64,000 bases of DNA from Tremella fuciformis (taxonomy: Eukaryota > Basidiomycota > Tremellomycetes > Tremellales > Tremellaceae), in NCBI GenBank assembly GCA_032768795.1, contig CP136495.1, positions 1,490,501-1,554,500 of the forward strand, given 5' to 3'. Below the pieces are notes generated by a model that was not told the DNA's origin, made no database searches, and saw only the letters and a list, made by a program, of their open reading frames with translations. Both the position numbers and the translations under genes were made by a program. Positions within the stretch are counted from its first letter, which is position 1. Each line of letters begins with the position of its first letter. Shown in pieces: positions 51,148-61,812 of the stretch.

Positions 51148-52358
51148 ATGAACGCCACTCCAGCGACCCGCCTTCCGCCCAGACGCCCCTTGAAAGAAGT
51201 CCTCGCGGTCGCCCGACACAGTTCTTTCGTACAATTGTTCGGGTTGTCAAAAGACGCTTCCTTCGTTGAGCTCCACACTGTCAAGGAAGGCCAATATGAA
51301 GGACACCCCGCCATGCTCCTGCTGTTGAAGGTTACCCTTGCGAGGAGCGAAATGAAGGACTTCGGATTTGAAGTGATGCTCGAGAGTGGTCGAGATGGCA
51401 CGGGGTCGGGTACGCAGTGTTTCTTATACCGTACAATGGTATCGTTGTTGTGTCTGATGCCTGATCGTCAGCTTCCGCTCCAGATCCTCCCGACAACGCG
51501 AAGTCTCGTAAAAGCCTGCAGCAGAAAGTCCTCTCGGCGAAGTCAAGGATGACACTGGCGTGGACGAATTACCGTCATCGACGATACCTTGCGCATGATC
51601 CTCTTGCGGGACAGGAGCAGCCCGTTGTCGTCGCCGTTGGGCCCCGAAATGTGAGAGGCCCTACCAGCAAGGACGACCACGATTCTGAGTACGAGTTGGG
51701 ACTTGACCCCGAAGTCACCGCAGGCCCCGTGGGATTCAGCCTCGGACATGCCACAAAAAGGGGCAAGGATCACTCAGACGAGATACCCGGTGCCGAGATC
51801 GCTGTCCACATCAGGAATTGGGGGTTCAGAGTCGAGCTGCGCGCCGGCCGCATCAAATCACCCAAATATCCAAGAGCCTTCTTTGTGGGCGCCGTGTTCC
51901 AGCACTCTGCCCCGGTCGACATGGTGCTCCGATGTGCTAGCCCAATGGCTCGGTCTTTGCGTTACGTTTACACCCCCAGTTGGACCCGCCTCTCTGACAA
52001 CACGCAAGGTATCCCCTTTCCCACCTGTGCTCTCATTGGGAGCGAGTGCGATGACGCTTGCAACGACTTCAGCCCTTCGCACATGAGTGCCGAAGCATGG
52101 GAGAATATTATGGCCGTGATGGATCTCTCCGGATGGGCCAAACGACGCAACAAAGGGGTAGGTTCATGTTCAGGCGACCTTGAGGCTCATCGCCAGAAAT
52201 GGGTGTCATACCAGTACAACCCCTCTCCTCCCGTAGCACAGCAGTCTTCTGCCTTCCCGACTCCTCAAGCGGCGCAGGACTCGCATTCACTTGAGATCCT
52301 GTCCAAGCGAGTCAGTTTCGCCTCGCAGCCTACCCAGCACAGAACGAGGCGTCAGTGA
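51148..52358 (+). CDS. F14: family member, subfamily III
   Basis: Exons 51148-51409, 51472-52157 and 52197-52358 with introns of 62 and 39 nt; 369 aa. The start at 51148 (MNATPATRLPPRRP) is chosen by alignment with F9. Landmarks: FVELHTVKEGQYEGHPAMLLLLKVTLA, PVVVAVGPRNV, FFVGAVFQHSAPVDMVL, signature C-x6-C-x3-C-NDFSPSHMSAEAW. The last exon is long for the family: KWVSYQYNPSPP followed by a Q/S/R-rich tail of about 40 residues. Splicing of intron 1 is needed to join the two frames, which supports it strongly. Convergent with F15. Confidence 0.88.
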
Positions 52359-52703
52359 AGTTGTGACGAAGATGCCATGAATTGAAGACTGTTCTGCGTA
52401 CCTTTTGAACAGCTTCCGAGAAGACCCTGGACTCTGGGCCATGGGCGGCTGTGTCGACCGCCGGAGGGTACACTTCTTGTCAATATTGTGACGGACACAG
52501 GAGGGCAGTGAGCACGTCACCCTCATCGACAACAGCTGCAGTGCCGAGGGCAGAATCAAGCATTGGCCTGAGGGACCTGGCGAGGACTAAGACAGCGACT
52601 GGTACTTCAGGAAGCTCCATGCGTCCAGATTCCAAGCTGTGCATATGTAGAACGTCATTCGTCATTCACCGATCGTGCACGACTGGATTGACACACAAAA
52701 CAT
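52359..52703. other. Spacer between convergent F14 and F15
   Basis: About 345 bp; nothing supported. Confidence 0.5.
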
Positions 52704-53625
52704 CTACCCCGAGCGCGAGAGCAATGGCCCGTGAAGCAAAGGGTTTGACCATTTGACCCAAGCCTGTGAGTGGCTCAGCGGAAGAAGGAGTGATGTGAAC
52801 AGAGTCTCACCTCGGGCCCATCGCAATCCATCCAAGGCACACCCTGCCGACCGAGCTCTTCCCAGACTGCGGGAGTCATATGCTCCGGGCCAAACTCCTT
52901 ACAACGCTCTCCAAGACCACAATGGGTGATCCAGCCACAGGTGGACGGGTATGGACCTTGCTCACCTGTCCCATCGATGATCAGAGGTCTGACCCATGAG
53001 CGGCGGAGTGCACGGAGACGCCTTTGTCCGAGCTTGTGATGTAGGTTGAGAGCATCACTGGCGCCGAGTGTAAGACGACGACGAGGATATCGAAAGAGGG
53101 GTGAACGCCGGTGGGTTTCCAGGCATTTTCGATACTGTTGATCATGATGCCGCGTTCGGTCGGGTACACCTCGACTCGCTCTAACTGCTCTCTGGTCAGC
53201 GATTGGTCGGTTGAGGTGATTGGTCGTGTAAGGTAGACTGGTCCGTATGCAGCGATCTTCACCTCGCCGTTGTAGCTGCGAGGGGCTTTGCTGGAGCGTT
53301 CTGTGACTGGACGGAGGCGCAATTCGACACTCGATTGCTGGATATCCCACTCTCTCCAGTTGGCCACATGCACGGAGAACAGAGTTGCGGGGGCGCCTCG
53401 GAAGGTCCCTTGCTTGACGAGTTCGAGATTCACGATATTGTCGTGCCAGTCCTGAGGACCGGGAACAGGGAGACCGGCGAGCAGGATGTTGTCGTCCAGG
53501 TCCAGGTTCACAGGCTCCTTTACACGAGTGAAAGGCCAGGATCGTTCTAATCGATGCCAAACCGACTTCTCAGGATCAGGCGTGCTTTTCTGACCTCGAG
53601 GGGGCTTTGGTGTAGCGCCCGACAT
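52704..53625 (-). pseudogene. F15: family member, subfamily I, with a frameshift
   Basis: Starts at the ATG at 53625 (MSGATPKPPRGQ). Landmarks in the first frame: VWHRLERSWPFTRV, LELVKQGTFRGAPATLF, VELRL, IAAYGPVYLTRP, FDILVVVLHSAPVML. Near 53021-53027, at a GACAAAGG, the family frame moves: QRRLRALRRSWVRPLIIDG and the signature C-x5-C-KEFGPEHMTPAVW follow in another frame. Exon length 52811-53625 is one short of a multiple of three, fitting loss of one A. Intron 52764-52810 (47 nt); last exon 52763-52704 encodes AWVKWSNPLLHG... A sequencing error in the A run is possible. Confidence 0.82.
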
Positions 53626-53859
53626 CCTGCAAGCACTGCTTACTTCAGACTCAGAGGGGAATCACTGTGAAGAGACTCGCTTGTGGAATGAGGAGGCATG
53701 ACCAATATGCATAATCATTGTACGCATAACATGTGACGCCTCGTGTTGGACGCTGAGGACTAGGCCCACGAGGCAACAGAGACAATGTGGGATGGCTCGA
53801 GACCAATCGCCAAGGTACGACGAGTACAGTATTTCTCTGACCGCTCGATCAAAGTCTCG

Positions 53860-54740
53860 TTATTGCACCGCATATCGCACGTACGCCTGAACTATCAGCG
53901 ACACGCTGAGAAGGGCGCGAAGAGTTGACTCACGCTGCCTGGTTCTTCCGCCCTGTAATCCCAGAAACGGTTGTGCTTCAGCAGCTCGTCCCAGACTGCA
54001 GATGTCATATGCTCCGGCCCGAACTCCGCGCAACCGTCAGAGCATGGCGAGGCCCCATCTTTCCCGCAGGTGACCAAGTCGTTGAACGCAGTCGTTAGGT
54101 CAATGTCGAGAGGATAGACGCGCGACTTTCGACAAACTGCAGCGCCTCCCTTTCTGCTGGTGGAAGGGACGACGCTGAGCTGAGCAGGCGTTTCGTGGAC
54201 AATGACGAGTCCTATGTGTGCGGATATGGGGAAGCCGCGGGGTCTGGTATAGTCCTCGATCTGCATCATGAGGCAGTCATCTTGTTGTCTGATCTCGATG
54301 TGCGGGATGGTTCCAGCCGGTGCAGAATAGTATCTGTCTGTTTCGTGGGGCTTTGAGATCCGCCCAGGACCGAAAGCGACGATAGAGGCAGGGGCGCCTG
54401 ACTGGGGAGTGTGGCTCGATTTCAGCATGATCTTGAATGCCGTCTGACGAAGCCGGTATTCTTCCGGGTTCACGATCTCCAACCGCAGCAGAGTGCCAGG
54501 TGCGCCGCGCCAGGTTCCCTGTTTGACGGCGTCGAGGCGAATAGTGACGTTGCCGAAATCAGATGGGCGGAAGAAAATAGGGCAAAATGAGATGAATGTG
54601 TCCATGCCTTTCGACATGTCTATCGGTGGCATGAAGCGAGTGTAGAGAGCGCTACGCTGCACCCGATGCCAGACTGTTTGGGAGATCTTGTGTTCCGCCA
54701 GGCTGTTGCGCTGACATGGGGGTTTGGAAGACGAGCTCAT
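53860..54740 (-). CDS. F16: family member, subfamily I (close to F11)
   Basis: Exon 1 54740-53934 from the ATG at 54740 (MSSSSKPPCQRN), 47-nt intron (53887-53933), last exon 53886-53860 encoding AYVRYAVQ, where the usual W is Y; 277 aa. Landmarks: VWHRVQRSALYTRFMPPIDMS, IRLDAVKQGTWRGAPGTLLRL, FKIML, VAFGPGRISKP, HIEIRQQDDCLMMQI, HIGLVIVHETPAQLSVVPS, signature C-x7-C-x3-C-AEFGPEHMTSAVW. Shares the MPPIDMS, FGPGRxxxP and EIRQQDD features only with F11, so the two come from a later duplication. Confidence 0.88.
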
Positions 54741-56036
54741 CTTATGCCCGCCTGACTCGAGTGGCAAGGTCGGTGAACGGACGTGTGCTAGTAAGTCTTA
54801 GCTGGGACTCTCTCGCCACCGTTAGGACACCCCCGTGCTGTAGAGTGTGTACTGTCTGGAATGAGGGGAAGAAGCCTAAACAACGCTTCGCCTGCCTCGA
54901 GGCTGGTTTGCACAACGTGCCTTGGATCGCTAACGCCAGTCAAGTCCTTTGGGTGCGCGTCGAGAGCTCCTTTAATGGCGTACTAAGGTAATGCTTGGGA
55001 TTCCCTATATCAATAATCGCAGCGTCTCGCTACTCGTAGACCTGATATGGCTACGGTCTACCCTATAGCGCACCTCCGAGGAGACACCATTCGTCTCAGT
55101 TAAAGCGGCTCCGGGCGAGGGGTGAGACGGGTGTCATATGCACTTACACTGCAGTTCCGCATCTCGCACACTGGAGGCGGCGTACACAGGACATCCTCAG
55201 AGAGCGGTGCAAGGAAAGTATTCGGACATGTCTGCCGAGCGATAATCACAGTGTGCATAGAAAGAATTCCCTCAATCCCAGATCCTCCTTTCCCTGTCCT
55301 TTGGGGACCAGCGGAGCTGGCATGGCGGGTGTCCGGACGGATCTATGCAGAAGCAAATGCGGGGTGCATCTACGACTCGTGCGGGCAGCAGGAGACATCT
55401 GCTAGAAGCTCAGGCATGCACCTATAGAGGTCCTCTTATTTCTGCAAAGCTCGCCTCTGAATGCCCAGCTACCAAGTTCACGACCTCCAATAAGCCATTA
55501 TCGGACGGATTCCCCATACAGTGCTTGTTATTCTGCTTGGTACACTTGGACCAGGGCGCTATTGGCCACTTCGTGCCTTCGGAACTGGACGTCTCATCCA
55601 CTGCTGCCCATTTTCATCTCACTCAGCCCCATCAGAGACGTCGAACCGCTCCCGCCCTACCCCGTGCGGCTTGTCACCGGTTGAAAGGTATGAACATGCC
55701 TTGTCGTAGCATCCTCAACTGAGACTCAGATCCCCGAGCCTGTCCCTTGATACCTTTCCACTTCTCGGCTCTTACCTTCCCTCCTGTTAGTCGTGTGGGT
55801 CTTGGAGACCATTGCGATTCGGTTGACCAGTTGTGAGTGTGAAGTCCGCTCTCCTCTCCCCGCTTCCCCGCTGAAGGTGTTCATGGAAGAGGCTGACAAG
55901 TCAGGCAACTTTCAAGCACAAGCACTCCTCTCTGCTCGAACGCCGCACGGGATCGACCACTCTCTGCCCTTGACAAGTCGAGCGTAGCGGCCTGTTTCAA
56001 CTGCACCCTCCAGTCACAACCGCTGATTCTTCCACC
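54741..56036. other. Divergent promoter region between F16 and F17
   Basis: About 1.3 kb, the longest empty stretch in the cluster. Searched for family signatures on both strands; none found. Small open frames only. Confidence 0.5.
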
Positions 56037-57139
56037 ATGTCCCTCCACGTCATTTCAACCATCCTCGACTCTCCATTTGCGTTCTTCAGAGTTGGTAAAG
56101 AGGTGGCTGTGGAGCTCTCGGGGTACAAGGAGGGCACCTACCTCGGTCGACCCGCTACCTTGGTCTTGTTGAAAGTGTCCAACAGCGGCAGGAACTCCAA
56201 CTCAGTCACGCAAGGCTACGAATTCGAGCTGCGAGTCAAGGAGTTCACACCTCCCGCGGAACAGAGGACTCGGCGCGGAGTTCCACCCATCGCCCCTCAT
56301 CCAGAACACATCGTCGGAGCAACCATCCTGACGAGGGACGACGAAGCTTCGATGCTATCCGAAGCCAGCGGCATCGGTTTCGGGTTCGCGAGGCAGCCAA
56401 CCCTTGACATGGTCCTCCGCGCCCCTCAGGACAGTCTTGCGCAAGCGCTGGGGATCCAAGTAGCTCTTGCGCGAGCAGCACCCGCACCGGCCCATCACCC
56501 TCCCGCCCATGTTCTACCGAGCAACATCCCCGTTCGAGAACCGCCTCTCTGCCTCGCCTGGACGCCAAATGCAGTTCAGACCGTCATGTTCAAGACCATC
56601 CACCGTTTGAAGCGCAAGAACTTGGTGGGAGCAAAGGTGGGGGAGACCGACCAGATTCCAGCAGGACTTCATGCCAGCCACGAGGGTACTCACGAGACGC
56701 ATTGGTCGGCAGAAGAGCATTATTCCATCAGTTCTATTCAACGCTCGGCGGGGGTGGAGTACCGCATTCGAGGACCAGGGAAGAAGGACACTGGAGTCCC
56801 ACCGAAGCTTCTTCTCGGTATCATCATTGGCCATAGTTGCCCCGCAAAGCTCAAAGTCTACCCCTCTTCTCGGACCTTCTCCAAATACGTCACAATTCGA
56901 AAGGCTGTGGCTGTCCCTACTACGCAGGTCAACGACGAGTTCCTCCCGACATGTGCAGGAATCGTGAACGTCTGCCATAGAGATAGCTGTCGGGAGTTCG
57001 GGAGGCGGCATCTTACCGATGACATGTGGCGATCTCTCATCGGCGTCGACGAGAGGAAATTCGCCCAAGACTCGGTCAGTAGCTCACTGCAACTGACCGC
57101 AAGCTGAAAGCGCAGAATTGGGTCTTCCGTCGCCCCTGA
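56037..57139 (+). CDS. F17: family member, subfamily II
   Basis: Exon 1 56037-57074, 41-nt intron (57075-57115), last exon 57116-57139 encoding NWVFRRP; 353 aa. ATG at 56037 in a CCACCATGT context. Same layout as F4: SPFAFFRVGKEVAVELSGYKEGTYLGRPATLVLLKVSN, GYEFELR, then an A/P-rich insert of about 60 residues absent from F4, then YRIRGPGKKDTGVPPKLLLGIIIGHSCPAKLKVYPS and signature C-x6-C-x4-C-REFGRRHLTDDMW. Convergent with F18. Confidence 0.88.
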
Positions 57140-57662
57140 GTCTAGTTCAGAGGCCAATACCGCACCTGCAAGTCCTTTTCTGTATGCAAACAGTGCAAGC
57201 TCGCCCAACGGAAGAGATCAAGAGACGGCGTGAAGCATAAGTGCGAAGGAACTGTGATACTGTATCTTCGTGCTTAGACCATTAACGATGCCACGAAAAT
57301 ACCGAGCCGCTTCACTGTTCCCCCTCCGCCCGGATCTCCTTCCTCCATGTGTGCACTGCAGCTGACTGCTGTGTGCAGACCGCAGAGCTTGAACACTCGA
57401 ACACGTTTCTCCCACGTTCGGTTCAGCTTTACAGGGTCGCGTGGAAAATGCTACTTTCGCATTGTTCCACAGTGCCACTCTCGCATTGTGAACTTAGCGT
57501 GAAGCAAGGAGGCGGTAGGCTTGCCAAGGGCAGTCTCCATCAAAATAGGCACCTGCTCAGAGGAGCTTTGTCCCGTTACGACAAAATTCATTCGCAGACT
57601 GTCCTCCTACATGGCTGCGCGAGGCGGGGCCGAAGGAGGAGAATGTATAGTCGACGGACATC
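57140..57662. other. Spacer between convergent F17 and F18
   Basis: About 520 bp. A few degenerate CCACAGTG/CATTGTTCC units near 57460-57490, nothing else. Confidence 0.5.
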
Positions 57663-58550
57663 TTAGACGTAACCAGCCCACGACTGTAGTCAGCCTATCT
57701 GACGTTTGGCAGTCGCTGACCGTCACACCGTGTTTGGCGAGTTGCCATCGTAGTGTCTGAGAGAGGTGGGTTGCTTCGTCAGATTCTGCTCCCACATCTT
57801 GGGGGTCATGTGGTCCGGTCCAAAGTCGTCACAAGTAGAATGGCAGCCGCCCTCAGCTTGGTGTGCACATGAAGCAATCGGCTGGCCCAGCTTGTCGTCC
57901 AGATCGAGATGGATTGGCGTGATGATCGTCCGCTTATGAGCCCTGAGGCGGGCGAACTCAGTAGTGCTTGGCAGAACTTGTATTTTGGTCCTCGCGCTGT
58001 GAACCACGACGATACCGAAGGGGAAGATTTCGGGTTCCAGAGCTGGATTCGTCTCCTGGGGTCGAACCGTCACGAGTGCGTCTCGCTTGCATGGTCGGAT
58101 CTCAACTGAGGCCGGAAGGTCCGATGCGCTAGCTCGAGCTGATTCAATGGGCTCGGGCCATTCGGTAACTCGCTGCGGCCCGTAGGCACCCAGGTAGAGA
58201 ACGCTCTTCTTGGTGCTCTCATGGGGAAGAGAGTCGATCTGTATCTCCAGACAGGCTTCCGGCATCTCCCCCTGGCGCCCCAGGCTGACCTCAAACATGA
58301 GCAGAGTGGCTGGATTCGATTTATACTTCCCTTGTTTAACGCCGCGCAGCTCGACAAAGAGTCGCATATGATCCTGCGGCGTACCAAGGAATCGAGCGAT
58401 CTTTTTGGTCTCGTTGGACAGCTCGGTGATTGGTTCAACGTACCGGATCATGGGCCAAGAGCGCTGAAGCCGATGGACTAGTGTCATACCATCGGTCTTG
58501 AGTAGCGCCTTCGGCTTTTTGGGTTTGGGCTGATCTGAGTTGAATACCAT
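57663..58550 (-). CDS. F18: family member, subfamily I
   Basis: Exon 1 58550-57729 from the ATG at 58550 (MVFNSDQPKPKKPK), 45-nt intron (57684-57728, GTGTGA donor), last exon 57683-57663 encoding SWAGYV; 280 aa. Landmarks: LVHRLQRSWPMIRYV, VELRGVKQGKYKSNPATLLMF, CLEIQI, LGAYGPQRVTE, FPFGIVVVHSARTKIQVLPST, HKRTIITPI, signature C-x7-C-x3-C-DDFGPDHMTPKMW. If the intron is not removed the frame stops two codons into it, so splicing would be needed for the SWAGYV tail. Confidence 0.87.
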
Positions 58551-59392
58551 CCATGTGTCAGCGCGCTGTCACGAGGGCCATCTGGCATAGTATTCATTGG
58601 ACAAGACGTACCTTGTCAAATGGAGAGAGTCGGGTCAGCTAAAGAGGACAGCGATGCTGGAGAAGGGCAGAGGTTCAAGTGAGATCTGAACTCGGCCCAA
58701 AAACATGACTGATATGCTATCCGCAAGTTCCTCACGATGTCATCATTGGCATAGACAATGATGCATGTGTGTGTGCGTTGGGTTGCCCTCGTGTTACTGT
58801 GTGAACACTGCGGCAGGTAGCGATTCCTGGACTTTCCGGTCACAGCTTCGACTGAAATTCAGAGATGGTTGACACCCGTGCTGATTTGGTAGACAGCAGC
58901 TCTGCTTGAATCGTCCGCAGCGTTTGAGGATAGACGTGAACTTTGGATGTCGTCGGCCTCGATGAGAAACCGTATGGGCAGACGAGACGCGGCCCAAAGC
59001 AGTTCACAGCCTTCGTAGCGTGGACAACCGACACCTCTGCAGGGCGGAGGATGTGCATTGTCAGGGAAGACAACGAGGTCTTGTGTGTAAAGTTTGCTTC
59101 TTCCATGCCCGTCTCACCGCACTGATTCTTTGCCGCCCGTTACTCAGGGAGATAACTGTAGACTGCACGCGCTCCACGTCATCAAACAATGCCGAGCGAA
59201 CCCAGCAACATGCAAACGGTCCTACGCAGAGACTAGGGCAAGATAGCAAGATTGTTGATCCAGTCCACTGCCTGCTAATACGGGCAGCACGGCTGACACC
59301 GATAGGAAGTTGATGCCCATACCTCGGACAATTCTCAATCCGAAGTCAGCTCCGTCTTGTTGGAGCTGGCTCCAGGCAATGCATTCACCGAT
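58551..59392. other. Spacer between F18 and the F19 relic
   Basis: About 840 bp; nothing supported. Confidence 0.5.
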
Positions 59393-59775
59393 TCAGTCCG
59401 ACCAGCGCAGTGACGTTTCCACGATGTGTGCTGGGCCATATGCGCCAATGAACACATCATTCTCGGATCGCTTTTGGGGTTGGATGTCACGGCGGAGTCG
59501 AGGCGGATTTCGAGGCGGCTTTCGAGGCAGACTTCTGGGAAATCACGGGCTAGGCTGAGGGTGACTCTCAAAAGGACGAGGTGGGCCGGCTTGGACCGGT
59601 AGTTGCCTTGTTTGAGGTGTTTGAGCTGGACTTGTATGCCCAATCTATCCTTGGCAGCATGAGGCTGGATGGCGATGACATCAATCTTGTTCACAATGTT
59701 GTTGACCCCATCGGTGGGCTGCGTGAACGGCCACGAACGCTGCAGGCGATGCCAGACCGTCCGCCCGTCAGTTAA
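59393..59775 (-). pseudogene. F19: 5' relic of a subfamily I family gene
   Basis: Recognisable N-terminal half only: VWHRLQRSWPFTQPTDGV, then VQLKHLKQGNYRSKPAHLVLLRVTLS and LEIRLD in one frame, and VFIGAYGPAHIVE in the next frame after a shift near 59455-59470, followed by a stop at 59393-59395. No start ATG was found in frame upstream, and no signature, last intron or WVxY exon is found downstream. The remaining half has been lost. Nearest relatives are F20 and F6. Confidence 0.8.
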
Positions 59776-60313
59776 GCGCAGACGGGCTTTTTTTCTCTCC
59801 TGCCTCGGAGGATGAGATTGCGGATGAGCGATGTCTGGTCAAGGTCACAGTCGGGCCTTACCCCAGACTCCGGCCTAACTTCAGTCATGACTAGGCCGTG
59901 ATTTGATGAACGGACGAGACTTGACACGAGCCCATGGGAGGTGCAGTGTGTGGCTATGCCCTTTGCACATGCTTCCGTCCTCACCCCATCTTGTCCAGAC
60001 CCCGCAGGGGCCTGCGCAGTACTAATGCAGCATGTGTGCAAGGCATGCTGCAAAGGGCTGTCTCCTCTCCTCTCGGACACATCGCCTGTCCGCTTCGCTT
60101 GCAAAACACCCGTTGTATGGACGCTCTCGCGGCCTGGGGCGAGTCACTTCTATGACCTGCGAGAAGTATTGCATGCATCTGTCTGGATCGAGGATGGGCA
60201 CAACATTGGCGGGGTGCGACTGGATCCAGAATGGGGAGGAGTGGAGGAACTCTGACTGGGTTGGCGCGATACTAGCTCAATTCACAGACTGGTGACCAGT
60301 CGACGCTGGTCCT
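59776..60313. other. Spacer between the F19 relic and F20
   Basis: About 540 bp; nothing supported beyond possible unresolved upstream sequence of F19. Confidence 0.45.
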
Positions 60314-61166
60314 TCATACATACGTCACCCAATCCTACCCACGGTCAGCGCGATCTCGCGGTGCAAGTGCTCACCTGAGGAGATTCGCCATCATAGAACC
60401 GCGCCCAGCCTTTGCGGAGTAGCCGTTTCCAGACCTCAGGGGTCATGTGGGTAGGTCCAAAGTCGTCACATGTCGAATGGCACCCTCCTTCCTCCTGCAG
60501 AGCACAGGTGACCAGGGAACGCCCCAGCTCGCCACCCATATCCAGCTCCAGAGGCCGAATCGTTGTGCGCCGAAAAGCCCTAGCTCTTCGACAATCCGTC
60601 ATGCTCGGCAATACCCTCAGCTGGATAGTCTGCTCGTGAACGACGACGATGCCCATAGCGAATGTAGTTGGTACGACCTGTGTCTCGGGGTATCGACCGT
60701 GTAGCGCCAGGATGGCTCCTTGTGGGAATACAGACATGGTCACCCTTGCTGGGATTCGCGAGCCGAGCCTAGCTTGGGGGGAAATCTCCTCGATGTGTGA
60801 AGGTCCATACACCGCCACGAAAGGCGGACTTTTTCGCTCCTCAGACAGCCTTTGAGCATCTGAATGCATTCGGATCTCGATGAAAGCCTCGGGGTATTTG
60901 ATCACATCGCGAAGTGTCACGTCGAAGGTGATGAGGGTGGCAGACTTCGAGTCGTAGGTTCCTTGTTTCACGTCACCGAGCTGCACCTCTATGCCGGCAT
61001 CGCCTCGAGTACGTATCGGAAAGTCTGTGACCGTCCGAGGCTGCTCGAGAGACTCGTTGATGAGGGGTAGAATACGGGTCATGGGCCAGGATCGCTGCAA
61101 GCGATGCCACAAGCCTGTATTTGGCTTCCTGAAGGATTGATTGGATTCTCGGTGCCGTCGAAACAT
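60314..61166 (-). CDS. F20: family member, subfamily I
   Basis: Exon 1 61166-60375 from the ATG at 61166 (MFRRHRESNQSF), 40-nt intron (60335-60374), last exon 60334-60314 encoding DWVTYV; 270 aa. The frame is open further upstream with other ATGs, but the conserved part begins here. Landmarks: LWHRLQRSWPMTRIL, VQLGDVKQGTYDSKSATLITFDVTL, FIEIRM, VAVYGPSHIEE, MGIVVVHEQTIQLRVLPS, FRRTTIRPL, signature C-x7-C-x3-C-DDFGPTHMTPEVW. One of the most typical members and very close to F6. Confidence 0.9.
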
Positions 61167-61812
61167 ATGCGGTGACGCACTCGCAAGCCGAATAGGATAT
61201 GTTCTAGCTTTCAGGCCCGTCGCGGCACAGATGTGGTGATAGGGAACGGAAGGGGCAGTAGGGGAGCATCTAGCACGTGTCGACGCCGAGCTAGAAGCGT
61301 GGTCATGACGTGGTCGTGGAAGGAGCATAGCCCCGAAGGGATGCGAGCCGGGATCCCTCCCCCAGTTGTGACACACGACCCGGAGCGACCGCCTTTGACA
61401 GAAAAGTCATGATGGTCTGCCATTTTCGCCATCTATAGAGGGAACGGGACTCATTGTCTCGCCTCCAGCTCACAAGTGCCGCTGACAGTCTTGCAGCTTG
61501 TTTGCTGCCTTGGCTTTGCTCACACTTTCTCAACTGCCTTCTCCGTGAAGCGAGGTAGGGATGGAGTGTGTGAGCCCCAATCCTCAAAAGTCAAGCTAGA
61601 ATCCAAGCGGCAAAGGCGAGGTCTCGGGCCCGTCTCGGACCGTACTGCCAACATGCGATTCTCGCGCGGCAGCACCACAGTTCGCCGGCATGCATCTCTT
61701 TGTGCCGTCTCTCCTTCCATTGGCGGCGACGGGACGCGATAAGCATACTCGCCTCATCTTTGACCCTGAGCAACACCGGAGACACAGCCAAGCTCAATCA
61801 GTGGCCGGCACG
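61167..61812. other. Divergent promoter region between F20 and F21
   Basis: About 650 bp; nothing supported apart from the open upstream frame of F20. Confidence 0.5.

Noticed and set aside
53000..53040. Programmed frameshift in F15
   Set aside because: No slippery heptamer fits the phase, and related genes are open at this place; an ordinary one-base loss is simpler.
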